From: Hymenobacter cheonanensis
GTDB lineage: Bacteria; Bacteroidota; Bacteroidia; Cytophagales; Hymenobacteraceae
Assembly: GCF_030581075.1 (NCBI RefSeq)
Contig: NZ_JAUQSW010000003.1
Location: 491,698 to 555,697 of the forward strand
Direction of reading: 5' to 3'
Length of the DNA: 64,000 bases
Part shown: positions 38,351 to 46,864 of the stretch, piece by piece
How the letters are laid out: the number at the start of each line of letters is the position of its first letter
How positions within the stretch are numbered: position 1 is the stretch's first letter
Position numbers and translations under genes: made by a program
The notes under the pieces: model-generated
The model's database searches: none
Seen by the model: only the letters and a program-made list of their open reading frames with translations
Told to the model about the DNA's origin: nothing

Positions 38351-39781
38351 CTACGCTTTGCGGCGCCCTTGCAGGATGCGGTAGAACGAGCGCGTCTCAA
38401 TCTCCTCAATGCTGAGGCCGGTGGGCAGGATGTCTTCTTCGGTGAGGGCGCCGCAGTTCAGGGCTTTGAGGAAGAAATTGAGCAGGCCCTGGCCGGTGGC
38501 AGCATCGTCGAAAATGTCGCCGGTGAGGGTGGAGATGGCCGCCCGGTCCACGAAGGTTTTGAGGCGGTGCACGGCGCTTTCGTAGGAGCTGAGAAAGAAA
38601 TTATAGGTAGCAGCGTAGCGCATGGGCAGCTGCGCGGGGTTGAGGTCCCAGCCCTGGTAGAGGCCGCCGATGAGCGAGTGCATGGTGTGGTGGTAGGCCT
38701 GGCGCCAGCCGCTGTGCACGGCGTCCTGGTTTTCGCGCAGCTGCGCAAACGTCAGGTGATCACCGCGGTGCGGGCCGATGGGCATCACGTTGGTAGCGCC
38801 GTCGCTGAGGAAAATGCCGGTGCCGCCGAGCGCCACCTTGGTCATATGGTGGGCAAAATCGCAGACGGGGTGCGCCATGGTCTGGTACCTGGCCGTGATG
38901 CCGGCCGAGGCCGTGTAGTCGTAGGTGCCAAAATGGGCCGCGATGCAGCGCCCCTCGCTAGCCCGGATAATACGCATCAAGGGGTTGCGGCCCTCGTCGT
39001 CCATCACAATCTGGGTGGCTTCCACCATCGTTTCCATCTTCAGGGTGCCGGGCGCCAAGTGGTTGGCCTTTTCCAGCAGCTCGAAGAAGCGCACCATGGT
39101 AGTCATCTGCTCGGGGATGGTCACTTTGGGCAGCATCACCACGAAATTGTTGGGCAGCTTGCCGCCGGTGGCTTCGAGCAAGGTTGTCAGGAAGATGTCG
39201 AGCGTGCGCACGCCGCGCGCCTTTAGGTCTTCGGTGAAGGGCTTGATGCGGATGCCGATGAAGGGTGAGAGGGTGCCCTGGGCCATGCCCTTGGCTACCT
39301 CGTGGGCAGCTTGCACGGCGGTAGCGTCTTCCTCGGCGTCGGGGCGGTTGCCGAAGCCATCCTCAAAATCGACGCGGAAATCTTCGACCGCCTCGGTTTT
39401 GAGCTTATGCACAATCTTGTTGTAGACGGTGTAGGCTAGCCAGGCGGGCTCCTGCCGGCGCTGGTCGGCGGGCAGTTTATCGAGGTAGTCGGTGAGGTCG
39501 TGGATGTCTTTTTCGAGCGTGGGCAGGTGCTCGTGGCCGGCTAGGCCCAGCACGCGGGCCAATTCTACGAAATTGGGCGCGTAGGTCTGGAGGTTGCGCA
39601 GGGCGATTTCGCCCATCCGCACGCAGGTATCGGCCTTGAAGAGGTTGGCGCCGCCGTACACGGTGTGCACGGGCTGGCGGTCGGGCCGGTCGCCGGGGTA
39701 GGTGTGCTGAAACTTAAGATTGGCCACGCCGAGCTGGTCGAGCAAGGCAGTTTTATCGGAGTCCTGGAGGCTGAGTTTCAT
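38351..39781 (-). CDS. DUF6986 protein, HpcH/HpaI aldolase/citrate-lyase-like
   Basis: A 476-residue protein of the aldolase/citrate lyase superfamily (DUF6986). The start at 39781 gives MKLSLQDSDKTALLDQLGVA. TIM-barrel features are DFRVDFEDGFGNRPDAEED, IGIRIKPFTED, NFVVMLPKVTIPEQ, KMETMVEATQIV and HFGTYDYTASAGI. The Glu in METMVEA and the Asp in GTYDYTA fit the metal-binding pair of this superfamily, whose members cleave or form C-C bonds to pyruvate or glyoxylate. It is the last gene after uraH (25 bases) in a ureide operon. A role in using glyoxylate or splitting ureidoglycolate is therefore plausible, but the reaction is unknown. Confidence 0.82.
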   Translation of the reverse strand: MKLSLQDSDKTALLDQLGVANLKFQHTYPGDRPDRQPVHTVYGGANLFKADTCVRMGEIALRNLQTYAPNFVELARVLGLAGHEHLPTLEKDIHDLTDYLDKLPADQRRQEPAWLAYTVYNKIVHKLKTEAVEDFRVDFEDGFGNRPDAEEDATAVQAAHEVAKGMAQGTLSPFIGIRIKPFTEDLKARGVRTLDIFLTTLLEATGGKLPNNFVVMLPKVTIPEQMTTMVRFFELLEKANHLAPGTLKMETMVEATQIVMDDEGRNPLMRIIRASEGRCIAAHFGTYDYTASAGITARYQTMAHPVCDFAHHMTKVALGGTGIFLSDGATNVMPIGPHRGDHLTFAQLRENQDAVHSGWRQAYHHTMHSLIGGLYQGWDLNPAQLPMRYAATYNFFLSSYESAVHRLKTFVDRAAISTLTGDIFDDAATGQGLLNFFLKALNCGALTEEDILPTGLSIEEIETRSFYRILQGRRKA

Positions 39782-39806
39782 GGGTGATAGGAAGAGACGG
39801 TTGAGT

Positions 39807-40145
39807 TCACGAGCCGCGGTAGGTGCTGTAACCGAAGGGATTAAGCAGCAGCGGCACGTGGTAGTGCGCGGCATCGGCCACGGTAAAGCAGATGTCGACG
39901 AACGGGTAAAAATGCGTCAGGCCATCGCGCTCGAAGTAGTCCTGGGTGAAAAATTTGAGCTTATACACCCCCGTTGCCAGGATTTTATCCGCGGGCAATA
40001 AGTCGGGAATGCGGCCGTCGTCGTTGGTAGCGCCGCGCGCGATTTCGCGCCAGTCGTCGCCGCTCGGCTCGTACAACGCGATGGTGACGCCCGCCGCCGG
40101 CCGGCCCTTGGTGGTGTCGAGAATATGGGTAGTGAGCTGGCTCAT
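39807..40145 (-). CDS. uraH: 5-hydroxyisourate hydrolase (transthyretin-like)
   Basis: The enzyme hydrolyses 5-hydroxyisourate, the product of uricase, to OHCU. The 112-residue protein is full length for the transthyretin-related family. It begins with the conserved His in SQLTTHILDTTKGRPAAG and ends with the signature YRGS; the middle has RIPDLLPADKILATGVYKL and FYPFVDICF. No signal peptide is present. Its ATG overlaps the uraD stop by four bases (ATGA), and the DUF6986 gene follows 25 bases later. Confidence 0.96.
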   Translation of the reverse strand: MSQLTTHILDTTKGRPAAGVTIALYEPSGDDWREIARGATNDDGRIPDLLPADKILATGVYKLKFFTQDYFERDGLTHFYPFVDICFTVADAAHYHVPLLLNPFGYSTYRGS

Positions 40146-40645
40146 GCGAGTAGTTTTTGGAGGCGCAGGCGCGTGATTTTGGCCTGCTCGCCCATGGCAA
40201 CTTGGATTTCCCGGCTAGGCTCATGCGGCAGCCGCGCTTGCAGCAGCGCCAGCATCTCATCGGCCGATTTGCCGGTGGCACACACGATAAAGATGTAGCC
40301 AAACCTGCGCTCGTAGGCGTCGTTGCCGGCCGACAGGGACTCCAGGGTGTCTTGCGAGGCCTGGCGCACAGCGCCCTGCTCGCCCGCCGCCCAGGTGGCG
40401 GTGCTGGCAAATTTCTCCTTCAGCGCATGCACATCCCCGATTTTGGGGTGGTGCGTAAAGGCCTCGCGCCAGTCGGCTTCGGTCAGGTTGTACCAGGTGC
40501 GGTCGGCCGCTTCGTAAAGCGCTGAGGGCGAAGAGAAAGGAAACTGCTCGTTCAGCGTAGTCACCCAGGCCGTGGCGCCGCAGCAGGTGGCCAGGGCCTC
40601 GGCGCGGGCGGCGGGGGCTAGGGTGTTGAGGTCGGAAAGAGTCAT
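40142..40645 (-). CDS. uraD: OHCU decarboxylase
   Basis: 2-oxo-4-hydroxy-4-carboxy-5-ureidoimidazoline decarboxylase makes (S)-allantoin, following uricase and HIU hydrolase. The 167-residue protein carries the catalytic His in FTHHPKIGDVHALKEKF, and ASQDTLESLSAGNDAYERRFGYIFIVCATGK, a highly conserved family segment (about 102-132). It overlaps uraH by four bases. Upstream, a palindromic repeat separates it from allE. Confidence 0.96.
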   Translation of the reverse strand: MTLSDLNTLAPAARAEALATCCGATAWVTTLNEQFPFSSPSALYEAADRTWYNLTEADWREAFTHHPKIGDVHALKEKFASTATWAAGEQGAVRQASQDTLESLSAGNDAYERRFGYIFIVCATGKSADEMLALLQARLPHEPSREIQVAMGEQAKITRLRLQKLLA

Positions 40646-40676
40646 GGTAGAAATAGCGCTGTTTCGGGCGCGAAAA

Positions 40677-40790
40677 CCTCACCCCCGGCCCCTCTCCTTG
40701 GGGAGAGGGGAGCCGAACGCAAGCGGACACATCTATACGTTAAAAATCGCCAGGCTCCCCTCTCCTCAAGGAGAGGGGCCGGGGGTGAGG
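40677..40790. repeat. Palindromic intergenic repeat, family C (between uraD and allE)
   Basis: Two 38-base arms (40677-40714 and 40753-40790) are inverted copies with one mismatch. Each arm itself contains a small hairpin (CCCCTCTCC / GGAGAGGGG). The CCGGCCCCTC...GAGGGGAGCC core recurs at 54630-54790. Confidence 0.87.
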
Positions 40791-40796
40791 TACGCG

Positions 40797-41543
40797 TTAT
40801 ACCACCGTCGGAAACCGATTCACGTTTTTATAATAGATATACACCGACGGCTCCTTGCCAATGGAGGCGGCCCACTGCTGGCAATAAGGCGCCATCCAGA
40901 TAGAGTCGCCTTTTTTTACGGGATACCATTGCTGGTCAAGCATGTAGATGGCCTGGCCCTGCAAGTACAACAGGCCGTGCTCCATGATGTGCGTCTCCAC
41001 CATCGGTAGGTTGCCGCCGGGCTGGTAGGTGAAGATGTTGACGGCCATATCGAAGCCCAGCTCATTGGGCAGCAGTTCCTGGATGCGCAGGGCCTCGTCG
41101 TTCATGTACACGGGGGCCTTGCTGTCGTCTTTTTCGCCCCAGCACACGCCCGGCGTGGCGTGGCCAGCCAGCGGCTCGTACACCTTGTGGAAGGTGAGCA
41201 CCTGCGTGCCCGCTGTAGGGTTTTTAAAGGTATAGCCCTGGCCAATAGGCACGTACACGAACTTGCCCACGGTCAGAATCCGGCTGTCGTCGCCGATGGT
41301 AGCCTGCACCTGGCCCTGCACCACGTAGAAAAAAATCTGGCTAGCCTCGGTAGTGCCCGTAAGCTGCCCGGTTTCGGTGAGCGTGACGAGCGTTTGGCAG
41401 AGACGGGCGCCCATCTGCTCATTAATGATGACGTTGACGGTGCAGCCGGTCCAGCCGGGCACGTTGCTGTTGATGTAGCCATCGGGCGCGATGATGGCGT
41501 GGTTGCGCTTAACAACTGAGCGGGTAGTAGAGCCTAGTTCCAT
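40797..41543 (-). CDS. allE: (S)-ureidoglycine aminohydrolase
   Basis: This bicupin enzyme removes ammonia from (S)-ureidoglycine to give (S)-ureidoglycolate. The 248-residue protein starts MELGSTTRSVVKRNHAIIAPDG. Two cupin repeats are visible. In the second, THIMEHGLLYLQGQAIYML and WMAPYCQQWAASIG carry the metal and substrate residues. It is full length. It lies between two palindromic repeats, with allC upstream and uraD downstream, on the same strand. Confidence 0.95.
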   Translation of the reverse strand: MELGSTTRSVVKRNHAIIAPDGYINSNVPGWTGCTVNVIINEQMGARLCQTLVTLTETGQLTGTTEASQIFFYVVQGQVQATIGDDSRILTVGKFVYVPIGQGYTFKNPTAGTQVLTFHKVYEPLAGHATPGVCWGEKDDSKAPVYMNDEALRIQELLPNELGFDMAVNIFTYQPGGNLPMVETHIMEHGLLYLQGQAIYMLDQQWYPVKKGDSIWMAPYCQQWAASIGKEPSVYIYYKNVNRFPTVV

Positions 41544-41574
41544 GACTTAGGAAGAAGTGTTGAGGGAAAAGAAC

Positions 41575-41667
41575 GTCATGCAGAGCGCAGCGAAGCATCT
41601 CGCTCGCGCCGGTAGGTTGGCAACCCTAGCGTCAGCACGCGAGATGCTTCGCTGCGCTCTGCATGAC
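41575..41667. repeat. Palindromic intergenic repeat, family B (between allE and allC)
   Basis: Two perfect 29-base inverted arms (41575-41603 and 41639-41667) enclose a 35-base centre. The words GTCATGC and GAAGCATCTCGC match the element at 35323-35423, so both belong to one dispersed family. Confidence 0.87.
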
Positions 41668-41674
41668 AGACGAC

Positions 41675-42925
41675 TTAATTGTATTTGTTTTTTAATTCAA
41701 CCATAAACCGCTCGGCCACCTCCAGCGCCGCGGCCACATCGGCCGCCTCCACATTCTCCAACGGGTTGTGGCTGATGCCTTTGTAGCAGCGGATAAAGGC
41801 CATCGTGGCCGGCGCCACCGCCGAGGCGGGCACCGCGTCGTGGCCGGCACCGCTCACCAGGCCGTCCACTTCGTAGCCGCTGGCCGCAATGGCCTGGCCG
41901 AGCAGGCGGTTCAGCTCGCGGTCGCACTGCACGGGCGCGGTGTACTGCACCAGTTGCCAGTCGAGGCCTAGCCCGCGCCGGGCGGCAATAGCCTCGGCCT
42001 GGGCCTGCAAGTCGGCGTAGGCGGTGGCGAGCTGGCCGGCGTCGGGGCTGCGCAGGTCGAGGCTGTGCACGGCCTGGCCGGGAATGACATTGCTGGCCGA
42101 ATACGGAATGCGCAGCTGGCCCACTGTGGCTACCAGCCCGTGGCCGTGGGCCAGCGCAAAGCTTTCGGCAGCCAGCACAAACTCGGCGGCGGCGGCCAGC
42201 GCATCCTGGCGCATGGGCATGGGCACGGTGCCCGCGTGGCCGGCCATGCCCGTCCAGGTCAGCTCCACGCGCTGCTGGCCGGCAATGGCCGTGACCAGCG
42301 CAATGGGCACTTTGCTTTCCCACAGCACCGGCCCCTGCTCGATGTGCAGCTCGAAGTACCCTAGCCACTCGGCGGCGGGCAGGGCGTCGGCGGCGAGGCT
42401 GGCGGCGTTGCCACCCATCTCGGCAATAGCCTGGGCCAGGGTAATGCCGTCGGCATCTGTCTTTTGCAGAAGCGCCGGCTCGAACGCGCCCGTTACGACT
42501 TTGCTACCCAGGTAGGTGGTGTGAAACCGCACGCCTTCCTCGTCGCTGAAGGCCATCAGCTCCAGGTGAAACGGCAGCTCAAGGCCTTGCTGGATAATGC
42601 TTTCCACCAGGTTCAGCCCCATCAGCACCCCCAGCGGGCCGTCGTACTTGCCGGCATTCACCACGGTGTCGATGTGCGAGGCCAGCACGAAAGTTTTGGC
42701 GCCCGGCCGGGGGCTAGCCAGCCGCCCGCGCAGGTTGCCAATGCCGTCGAGCCGGGTGGCGAGGCCGGCGGCCTCAAACCAGCCTTGCACCAGGTCGCGG
42801 CCGCGCACGAAGGCCGGCGTGCCGAAGCGGCGCGTGACGGTGGCGCCCGTCGCATCTTCGCTGATGGCGGCCAGCTGCTCGATGCGGCTGAGAATGTGGG
42901 TGGTGCGCGTTGCGTAAGTAGTCAT
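41675..42925 (-). CDS. allC: Allantoate amidohydrolase (M20 amidase family)
   Basis: A 416-residue metal-dependent amidase of the M20 hydantoinase/carbamoylase group. Metal-site motifs are ASHIDTVVNAGKYDGPLGV, FSDEEGVRFHTTYLGSKV and YFELHIEQGPVL; the late His is in GAGHDAVPAS. The EGVRFxTTYLGS phrase is typical of allantoate amidohydrolase, which turns allantoate into ureidoglycine with loss of ammonia and CO2. The related ureidoglycolate amidohydrolase is similar, so dual use cannot be excluded. The ATG at 42925 is preferred over one 24 bases upstream. It lies between allB and allE. Confidence 0.9.
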   Translation of the reverse strand: MTTYATRTTHILSRIEQLAAISEDATGATVTRRFGTPAFVRGRDLVQGWFEAAGLATRLDGIGNLRGRLASPRPGAKTFVLASHIDTVVNAGKYDGPLGVLMGLNLVESIIQQGLELPFHLELMAFSDEEGVRFHTTYLGSKVVTGAFEPALLQKTDADGITLAQAIAEMGGNAASLAADALPAAEWLGYFELHIEQGPVLWESKVPIALVTAIAGQQRVELTWTGMAGHAGTVPMPMRQDALAAAAEFVLAAESFALAHGHGLVATVGQLRIPYSASNVIPGQAVHSLDLRSPDAGQLATAYADLQAQAEAIAARRGLGLDWQLVQYTAPVQCDRELNRLLGQAIAASGYEVDGLVSGAGHDAVPASAVAPATMAFIRCYKGISHNPLENVEAADVAAALEVAERFMVELKNKYN

Positions 42926-42943
42926 GGGGAGTATAGGGGCCTG

Positions 42944-43054
42944 GCGCACCTCAGCGGCTAATCTGCGCGTACCTCAGCGGGAAATTTATAGAAACAAAGT
43001 GCCCGGCAAGTTACCGCAGAGGTGCGCAGTGGGAAAGCGCGGAGGTACGCGGAG
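42944..43054. repeat. Degenerate inverted repeat of GCAGAGGT-like units (between allC and allB)
   Basis: Units resembling GCGCACCTCAGCGG and GCGTACCTCAGCGG (42944-42982) face units resembling CCGCAGAGGTGCGC and GCGCGGAGGTACGCGG (43012-43054) across an AT-rich centre. The match is imperfect. It fills the 131-base gap between allC and allB. Confidence 0.6.
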
Positions 43055-43056
43055 TT

Positions 43057-44391
43057 TTAGCGCCGCAGGAGCTGCCCCCGGTTGAGGTGCAGGGCATCGG
43101 GGTGGCGAAAAACCTCCTCGCCAGCCAAAAACGTGTGCGTGACCACGCCCGCCAGCTCGCGGCCCAGGTAGGGCGACACCTTGTGGCGGTGGTGCAGCAG
43201 CGCCTCGGTCACGGTAAAAGTCTGGTCGGCGGCCAGTACCAATAAGTCGGCGTCGTAGTTCTTGGTAATCTGGCCTTTGCGGTGGCTTTGGCCGATGAGC
43301 CGGGCCGGGTTTTGGCTGAGCCAGCGGGCGAGGTCGGGCAGGGTGGCGCCGCGCTGGCGGGCGGCCGTCCAGAGCACGGGCAGGGCTAGCTGCAGCGAAG
43401 CGATGCCGCCCCAGGCGGTGGCAAAATCGCCGCTGGCCAGCTGCTTGAGGTCGGGCGGGGCGGGCGAGTGGTCGGTGGCCACAAAGTCGATGAGGCCGCT
43501 TTGCAGGGCCAGCCACAGCTGCTCATTATTAGCCCGCTCCCGAATGGGCGGCGCGCACTTAAACTGCGTCTGGCCATCGGCAATGTCCTCGGCGTTGAAA
43601 AAGAGGTAGTGCTGGCCGGTTTCGACGGTTAGGGGCAGGCCCTGGGCCTTGGCTTCGGCAATGGGGGCCAGCGAGCTGGCCGACGACAAATGCACGATGT
43701 GCACCGGGCAGCGGTACTCGGCGCAGAGCCGAATCATCAGGGCAATGGCCTCATCCTCCCAGCTTTTGGGGCGCGAGGCCAGGTAGTTGCGGTATGAGCG
43801 GGTGTCGCCCTTTTTCCAGGCGTCGTTGTCTTCGCTCAATTCGCAGTGCACCAGCAGCGGCCGGCCGTGGCTAGCCAGAATGGGCATGGCCCGGCGCAAA
43901 TCGGCCTCCGTAGCATTCGGGAAGTCATCGATGCCCGAGTGCGTCAGAAAGGCCTTGAAGCCCAGCACGCCGGCCGCGATGAGCGGCTCGATTTCGGCCG
44001 CGTTGCCGGGTACGATGCCGCCCCAGAACCCCACGTTGGTGTGCAGCTGGCCCTGGGTGGCGGCCTGCTTGATGCGCAGGTTTTCGACCGAAGTCGTGAC
44101 GGGCGCCGAGTTTAACGGCATGTCTACCAGCGTGGTGAGGCCGCCGGCCAGCGCGGCGCGGGTGCCGGTATCGAAGCCCTCCCAGTCGGTGCGGCCGGGC
44201 TCGTTGAGGTGCACGTGCGGGTCGATGACGCCGGGCAAAATGGCTGCGTGGCCGAAGTCCTGCACCGGGCCGGCTACGGGCGCGTCGTAGGGCAGCACAT
44301 CGGCCAGGCGGCCGCCTTGCAGGGCTAGTAGCGCCGGGCGCTGGCCTTCGGGCAGCACGACGGCCGTGCTTTTTAAGAATAAATCGGGCAT
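43057..44391 (-). CDS. allB: Allantoinase
   Basis: Allantoinase opens the allantoin ring to allantoate. The 444-residue amidohydrolase has the metal motif DPHVHLNEPGRTDWEGF and the probable carbamylated Lys in GVLGFKAFLTHSGIDD. Further ligands are VHCELSED, HIVHLSSASSL and FVATDHSPAP. Length is standard. It is the first gene of the minus-strand ureide operon and is transcribed divergently from the uricase gene, with a 70-base gap that must hold both promoters. Confidence 0.96.
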   Translation of the reverse strand: MPDLFLKSTAVVLPEGQRPALLALQGGRLADVLPYDAPVAGPVQDFGHAAILPGVIDPHVHLNEPGRTDWEGFDTGTRAALAGGLTTLVDMPLNSAPVTTSVENLRIKQAATQGQLHTNVGFWGGIVPGNAAEIEPLIAAGVLGFKAFLTHSGIDDFPNATEADLRRAMPILASHGRPLLVHCELSEDNDAWKKGDTRSYRNYLASRPKSWEDEAIALMIRLCAEYRCPVHIVHLSSASSLAPIAEAKAQGLPLTVETGQHYLFFNAEDIADGQTQFKCAPPIRERANNEQLWLALQSGLIDFVATDHSPAPPDLKQLASGDFATAWGGIASLQLALPVLWTAARQRGATLPDLARWLSQNPARLIGQSHRKGQITKNYDADLLVLAADQTFTVTEALLHHRHKVSPYLGRELAGVVTHTFLAGEEVFRHPDALHLNRGQLLRR

Positions 44392-44461
44392 GGGGCGAGG
44401 AACGATGGTAGCGGCTAGCGACTATCTTGCCGCTCTTTTTTTGCCCCGCAATCTACATCGT

Positions 44462-45310
44462 ATGCCCATTAAACTCGGAACGAACGCCTACGGCAAGAAT
44501 GCCGTGAATATGTCGCGCATCATTCGCCACGGCAGCCACCACGAGTTTCGGCAGGTGAGCGTGAGCGTGCAGCTGACGGGCGACTTCGACACGGCCCACA
44601 CGCTGGGCGACAACTCGCTCATCCTGCCCACCGATACGCAAAAAAACACCGTGTACGCCCTGGCCAGGGAGCATTTTACGGGTACCATCGAGGCGTATGG
44701 GCTGGTGCTGGCTAGGCACTTTGTGTCGCGCAACCCGCAGGTGCGCAAGGCGCGCATCGAGCTGGTAGAGCACCTGTGGCAGCGCATGGAGTTTGACGGC
44801 CAAGCGCATACGCACGCCTTCACCGGCGGCGGCTCCGAAAAGCGCCGCGCCGTAGTCGAGCTTACGGCCGATGGCACGGCCACCGTGTGGGCCGGCATCA
44901 AGGGCCTGATGCTGCTCAAAACCACCGACTCGGCCTTCGTGGGCTATCCTAAAGACGAGTACACGGTACTACCCGAAACCACCGACCGCATCCTGGCCAC
45001 CGAATGCGAGGCCGAGTGGGAATACACCCGCGCCGACCTCGATTTTGAGGCGCTGTATCAGAAAATCCGGGCTAGCCTGCTGCGCACGTTTTCCGAGCAC
45101 AAGAGCCTCTCGGTGCAGCACACGCTCTACGCCATCGGCGAGAAAATTCTGGAAGAAAACGATGAGGTGAAGGAAATCAGCCTCATCATGCCCAACAAGC
45201 ACCACATTCCCTTCAACCTGGAGCCCTTTGGCCAGCCAAATACGAACGAGGTTTTCGTGGCCACGGATGCGCCGTTTGGCTACATCACGGGCACGGTGGT
45301 GCGGGAGTAA
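44462..45310 (+). CDS. pucL: Urate oxidase (uricase)
   Basis: Cofactor-free uricase oxidises urate to 5-hydroxyisourate. The ATG at 44462 gives MPIKLGTNAYGKNAVNMSRI; a longer reading from 44366 runs into the allB promoter area. The catalytic Lys is in YGKNAV and the catalytic Thr in LPTDTQKNTVYALARE. The second tunnelling-fold half has LSVQHTLYAIGEKILEE and MPNKHHIPFNLEPFG. At 282 residues it is a normal single-domain uricase. It is divergent from allB and followed by an AT-rich gene and then xdhC. Confidence 0.95.
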   Translation: MPIKLGTNAYGKNAVNMSRIIRHGSHHEFRQVSVSVQLTGDFDTAHTLGDNSLILPTDTQKNTVYALAREHFTGTIEAYGLVLARHFVSRNPQVRKARIELVEHLWQRMEFDGQAHTHAFTGGGSEKRRAVVELTADGTATVWAGIKGLMLLKTTDSAFVGYPKDEYTVLPETTDRILATECEAEWEYTRADLDFEALYQKIRASLLRTFSEHKSLSVQHTLYAIGEKILEENDEVKEISLIMPNKHHIPFNLEPFGQPNTNEVFVATDAPFGYITGTVVRE

Positions 45311-45311
45311 T

Positions 45312-45878
45312 ATGTTAGACCTACGTGTTTTCGTGCCACGCCTGAAACAAGTTGTAGCGTGGACTGAGCATCTGATGCAACAATTTGTCTATCCACCTGA
45401 TAAGCAAAATCATGGTGCCATTTTTCGCCAGATTAATCCGGTAATTAATGGACAGCATTTGTACGCTAGCGAGTGGGGTTATACTACCTGGAATTTGGAT
45501 GTATATGAGTTGAATAATTTCAGACAGGCATTGCAACTGGCCTTTAATCATCGTGATATGGAAATGGGGGAAGCAGCTGGCAGCTTTGCTGATTTCCAGA
45601 GCCTAGGTAGGATACTCTACTTGCATACCCAGCTTACTACGCACGACGGAGCGGCCATTGTTGACAGCAATTGCTTTGTGGATGAAAGCGATGTGCCACC
45701 TATCGATACCTGGTTTTACTTCGACGACGAAAACGCTAACCTATTCTGCTGGATACCCAAAAAATTCGAGACAATAATGCAGGCAGCCATAGATGTCGAG
45801 ATGATGGGCAGTTATCATTGGCTTGATAAGGCTGGCCCGTTTACGCACAAGGCAATTGTAACTGCAATGGCCCTCTAA
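45312..45878 (+). CDS. Unknown AT-rich gene, immunity-protein-like
   Basis: A 188-residue cytoplasmic protein starting MLDLRVFVPRLKQVVAWTEH one base after the uricase stop. It is rich in aromatic and acidic residues (SEWGYTTWNLDVYELNNF; DTWFYFDDENANLFCWIPKK). I do not recognise a family. The size, acidity and style resemble immunity proteins of polymorphic toxins, but no toxin is nearby. Its DNA is far more AT-rich than uricase before it and xdhC after it (6 bases away), suggesting insertion into a pre-existing operon. Confidence 0.7.
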   Translation: MLDLRVFVPRLKQVVAWTEHLMQQFVYPPDKQNHGAIFRQINPVINGQHLYASEWGYTTWNLDVYELNNFRQALQLAFNHRDMEMGEAAGSFADFQSLGRILYLHTQLTTHDGAAIVDSNCFVDESDVPPIDTWFYFDDENANLFCWIPKKFETIMQAAIDVEMMGSYHWLDKAGPFTHKAIVTAMAL

Positions 45879-45883
45879 CTCCT

Positions 45884-46864
45884 ATGCCCGCCACCCCCCG
45901 CGACCTGCCTGCCTGGACCCTAGCCGCCGCTGCCCTGCGCGCCGGCCAGCCGGCCGCGCTGCTGTGCGTGGTGCGCAGCGAGGGCAGCAGCCCCGGCCGC
46001 CAGGGCTTCAAAATGACGGTGACGGCCGCAGCCGTAGCTGGCTCAATCGGTGGCGGCATTATGGAGCACAAGTGGGTGGAGCTGGCCCGCCAGCGCCTGC
46101 GCGAAGCCAACTACACGCCGCTGCTGCGCCCCCAGATTCACCGGCGCGAGGCCCCAGCCGACCGCTCGGGCATGATGTGCGCCGGCGAGCAGGAAGTGCT
46201 GCTGTGGCCGCTGCAAGCGGCCGATTTTCCGGTGGTAGGGGCCATTGAGGCGGCGTTGCAGCGGCTCAGCGGTGGCGCCTGGGAAGTGAGCGAGGCTAGC
46301 GGCCTGCAACTAGCCGGCGAAGCGCCGGCCGACTTCTACACCTATCAGCCCGGCCCCGACTGGCGCTACCGCGAGCAGCTAGGCTTCCGCGACCAGCTCA
46401 CGATTGTGGGCGGCGGGCACGTGAGCTTGGCGCTGTCGCAACTGGCCGCTAACCTGGAATTTGAACTAACGGTGCTCGACGACCGCGCCGACCTGCCCAC
46501 GCTCGCCGCCAACTGCTTTGCGCACCACCGCCAGCGTGTGAATTATGACACGCTAACCGTGCCGCCCGGCCCGCGCAAGTATGTGGTGGTCATGACAGTA
46601 GGCTACCGCACCGATGCCGTGGCCCTGCGCCGGCTGCTAGGCCAGCCCTACGCCTACCTGGGCGTGATGGGCAGCGCCACCAAAGTGGCCGAGCTGCGCC
46701 GGGTGCTGGCCGAGGAAGGCTTCTCGGCCGCCGACTTAGCGCGGCTGCGTGGCCCGATAGGCGTGCAGATAAGCAGCCGCACGCCCGAGGAAATTGCCGT
46801 GAGCATCGCCGCCGAGCTGATTGCGGTGCGCAACGCGCAGGAACAAGCCCGCGCCGGGGGCTAG
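45884..46864 (+). CDS. xdhC: XdhC family molybdenum-cofactor maturation protein
   Basis: XdhC/CoxI proteins bind molybdenum cofactor, help its sulfuration and insert it into xanthine dehydrogenase. The 326-residue protein has the N-terminal XdhC domain (LLCVVRSEGSSPGRQGFKM; GSIGGGIMEHKWVELARQR; MMCAGEQEVLLWPL). A Rossmann domain follows (LTIVGGGHVSLALSQLAANL; YVVVMTVGYRTDAVALRRLL; YLGVMGSATKVAELR; IGVQISSRTPEEIAVSIAAE). It belongs with xdhAB about 8 kb away. The 3' end overlaps a small opposite gene by four bases. Confidence 0.94.
   Translation: MPATPRDLPAWTLAAAALRAGQPAALLCVVRSEGSSPGRQGFKMTVTAAAVAGSIGGGIMEHKWVELARQRLREANYTPLLRPQIHRREAPADRSGMMCAGEQEVLLWPLQAADFPVVGAIEAALQRLSGGAWEVSEASGLQLAGEAPADFYTYQPGPDWRYREQLGFRDQLTIVGGGHVSLALSQLAANLEFELTVLDDRADLPTLAANCFAHHRQRVNYDTLTVPPGPRKYVVVMTVGYRTDAVALRRLLGQPYAYLGVMGSATKVAELRRVLAEEGFSAADLARLRGPIGVQISSRTPEEIAVSIAAELIAVRNAQEQARAGG

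Noticed and set aside
38342..39226. Long plus-strand open frame (294 codons) opposite the DUF6986 gene
   Set aside because: It is a high-GC antisense shadow; the minus-strand frame has clear family motifs and this one has none.
38351..39781. Malate synthase as the identity of the DUF6986 gene
   Set aside because: The barrel motifs are similar in style, but the malate synthase signature and its C-terminal domain are not visible. The length and N-terminus fit DUF6986.
41697..42368. Second minus-strand frame of 223 codons within allC
   Set aside because: Arg/Ala/Gly-rich alternate frame of a real gene, without any motif.
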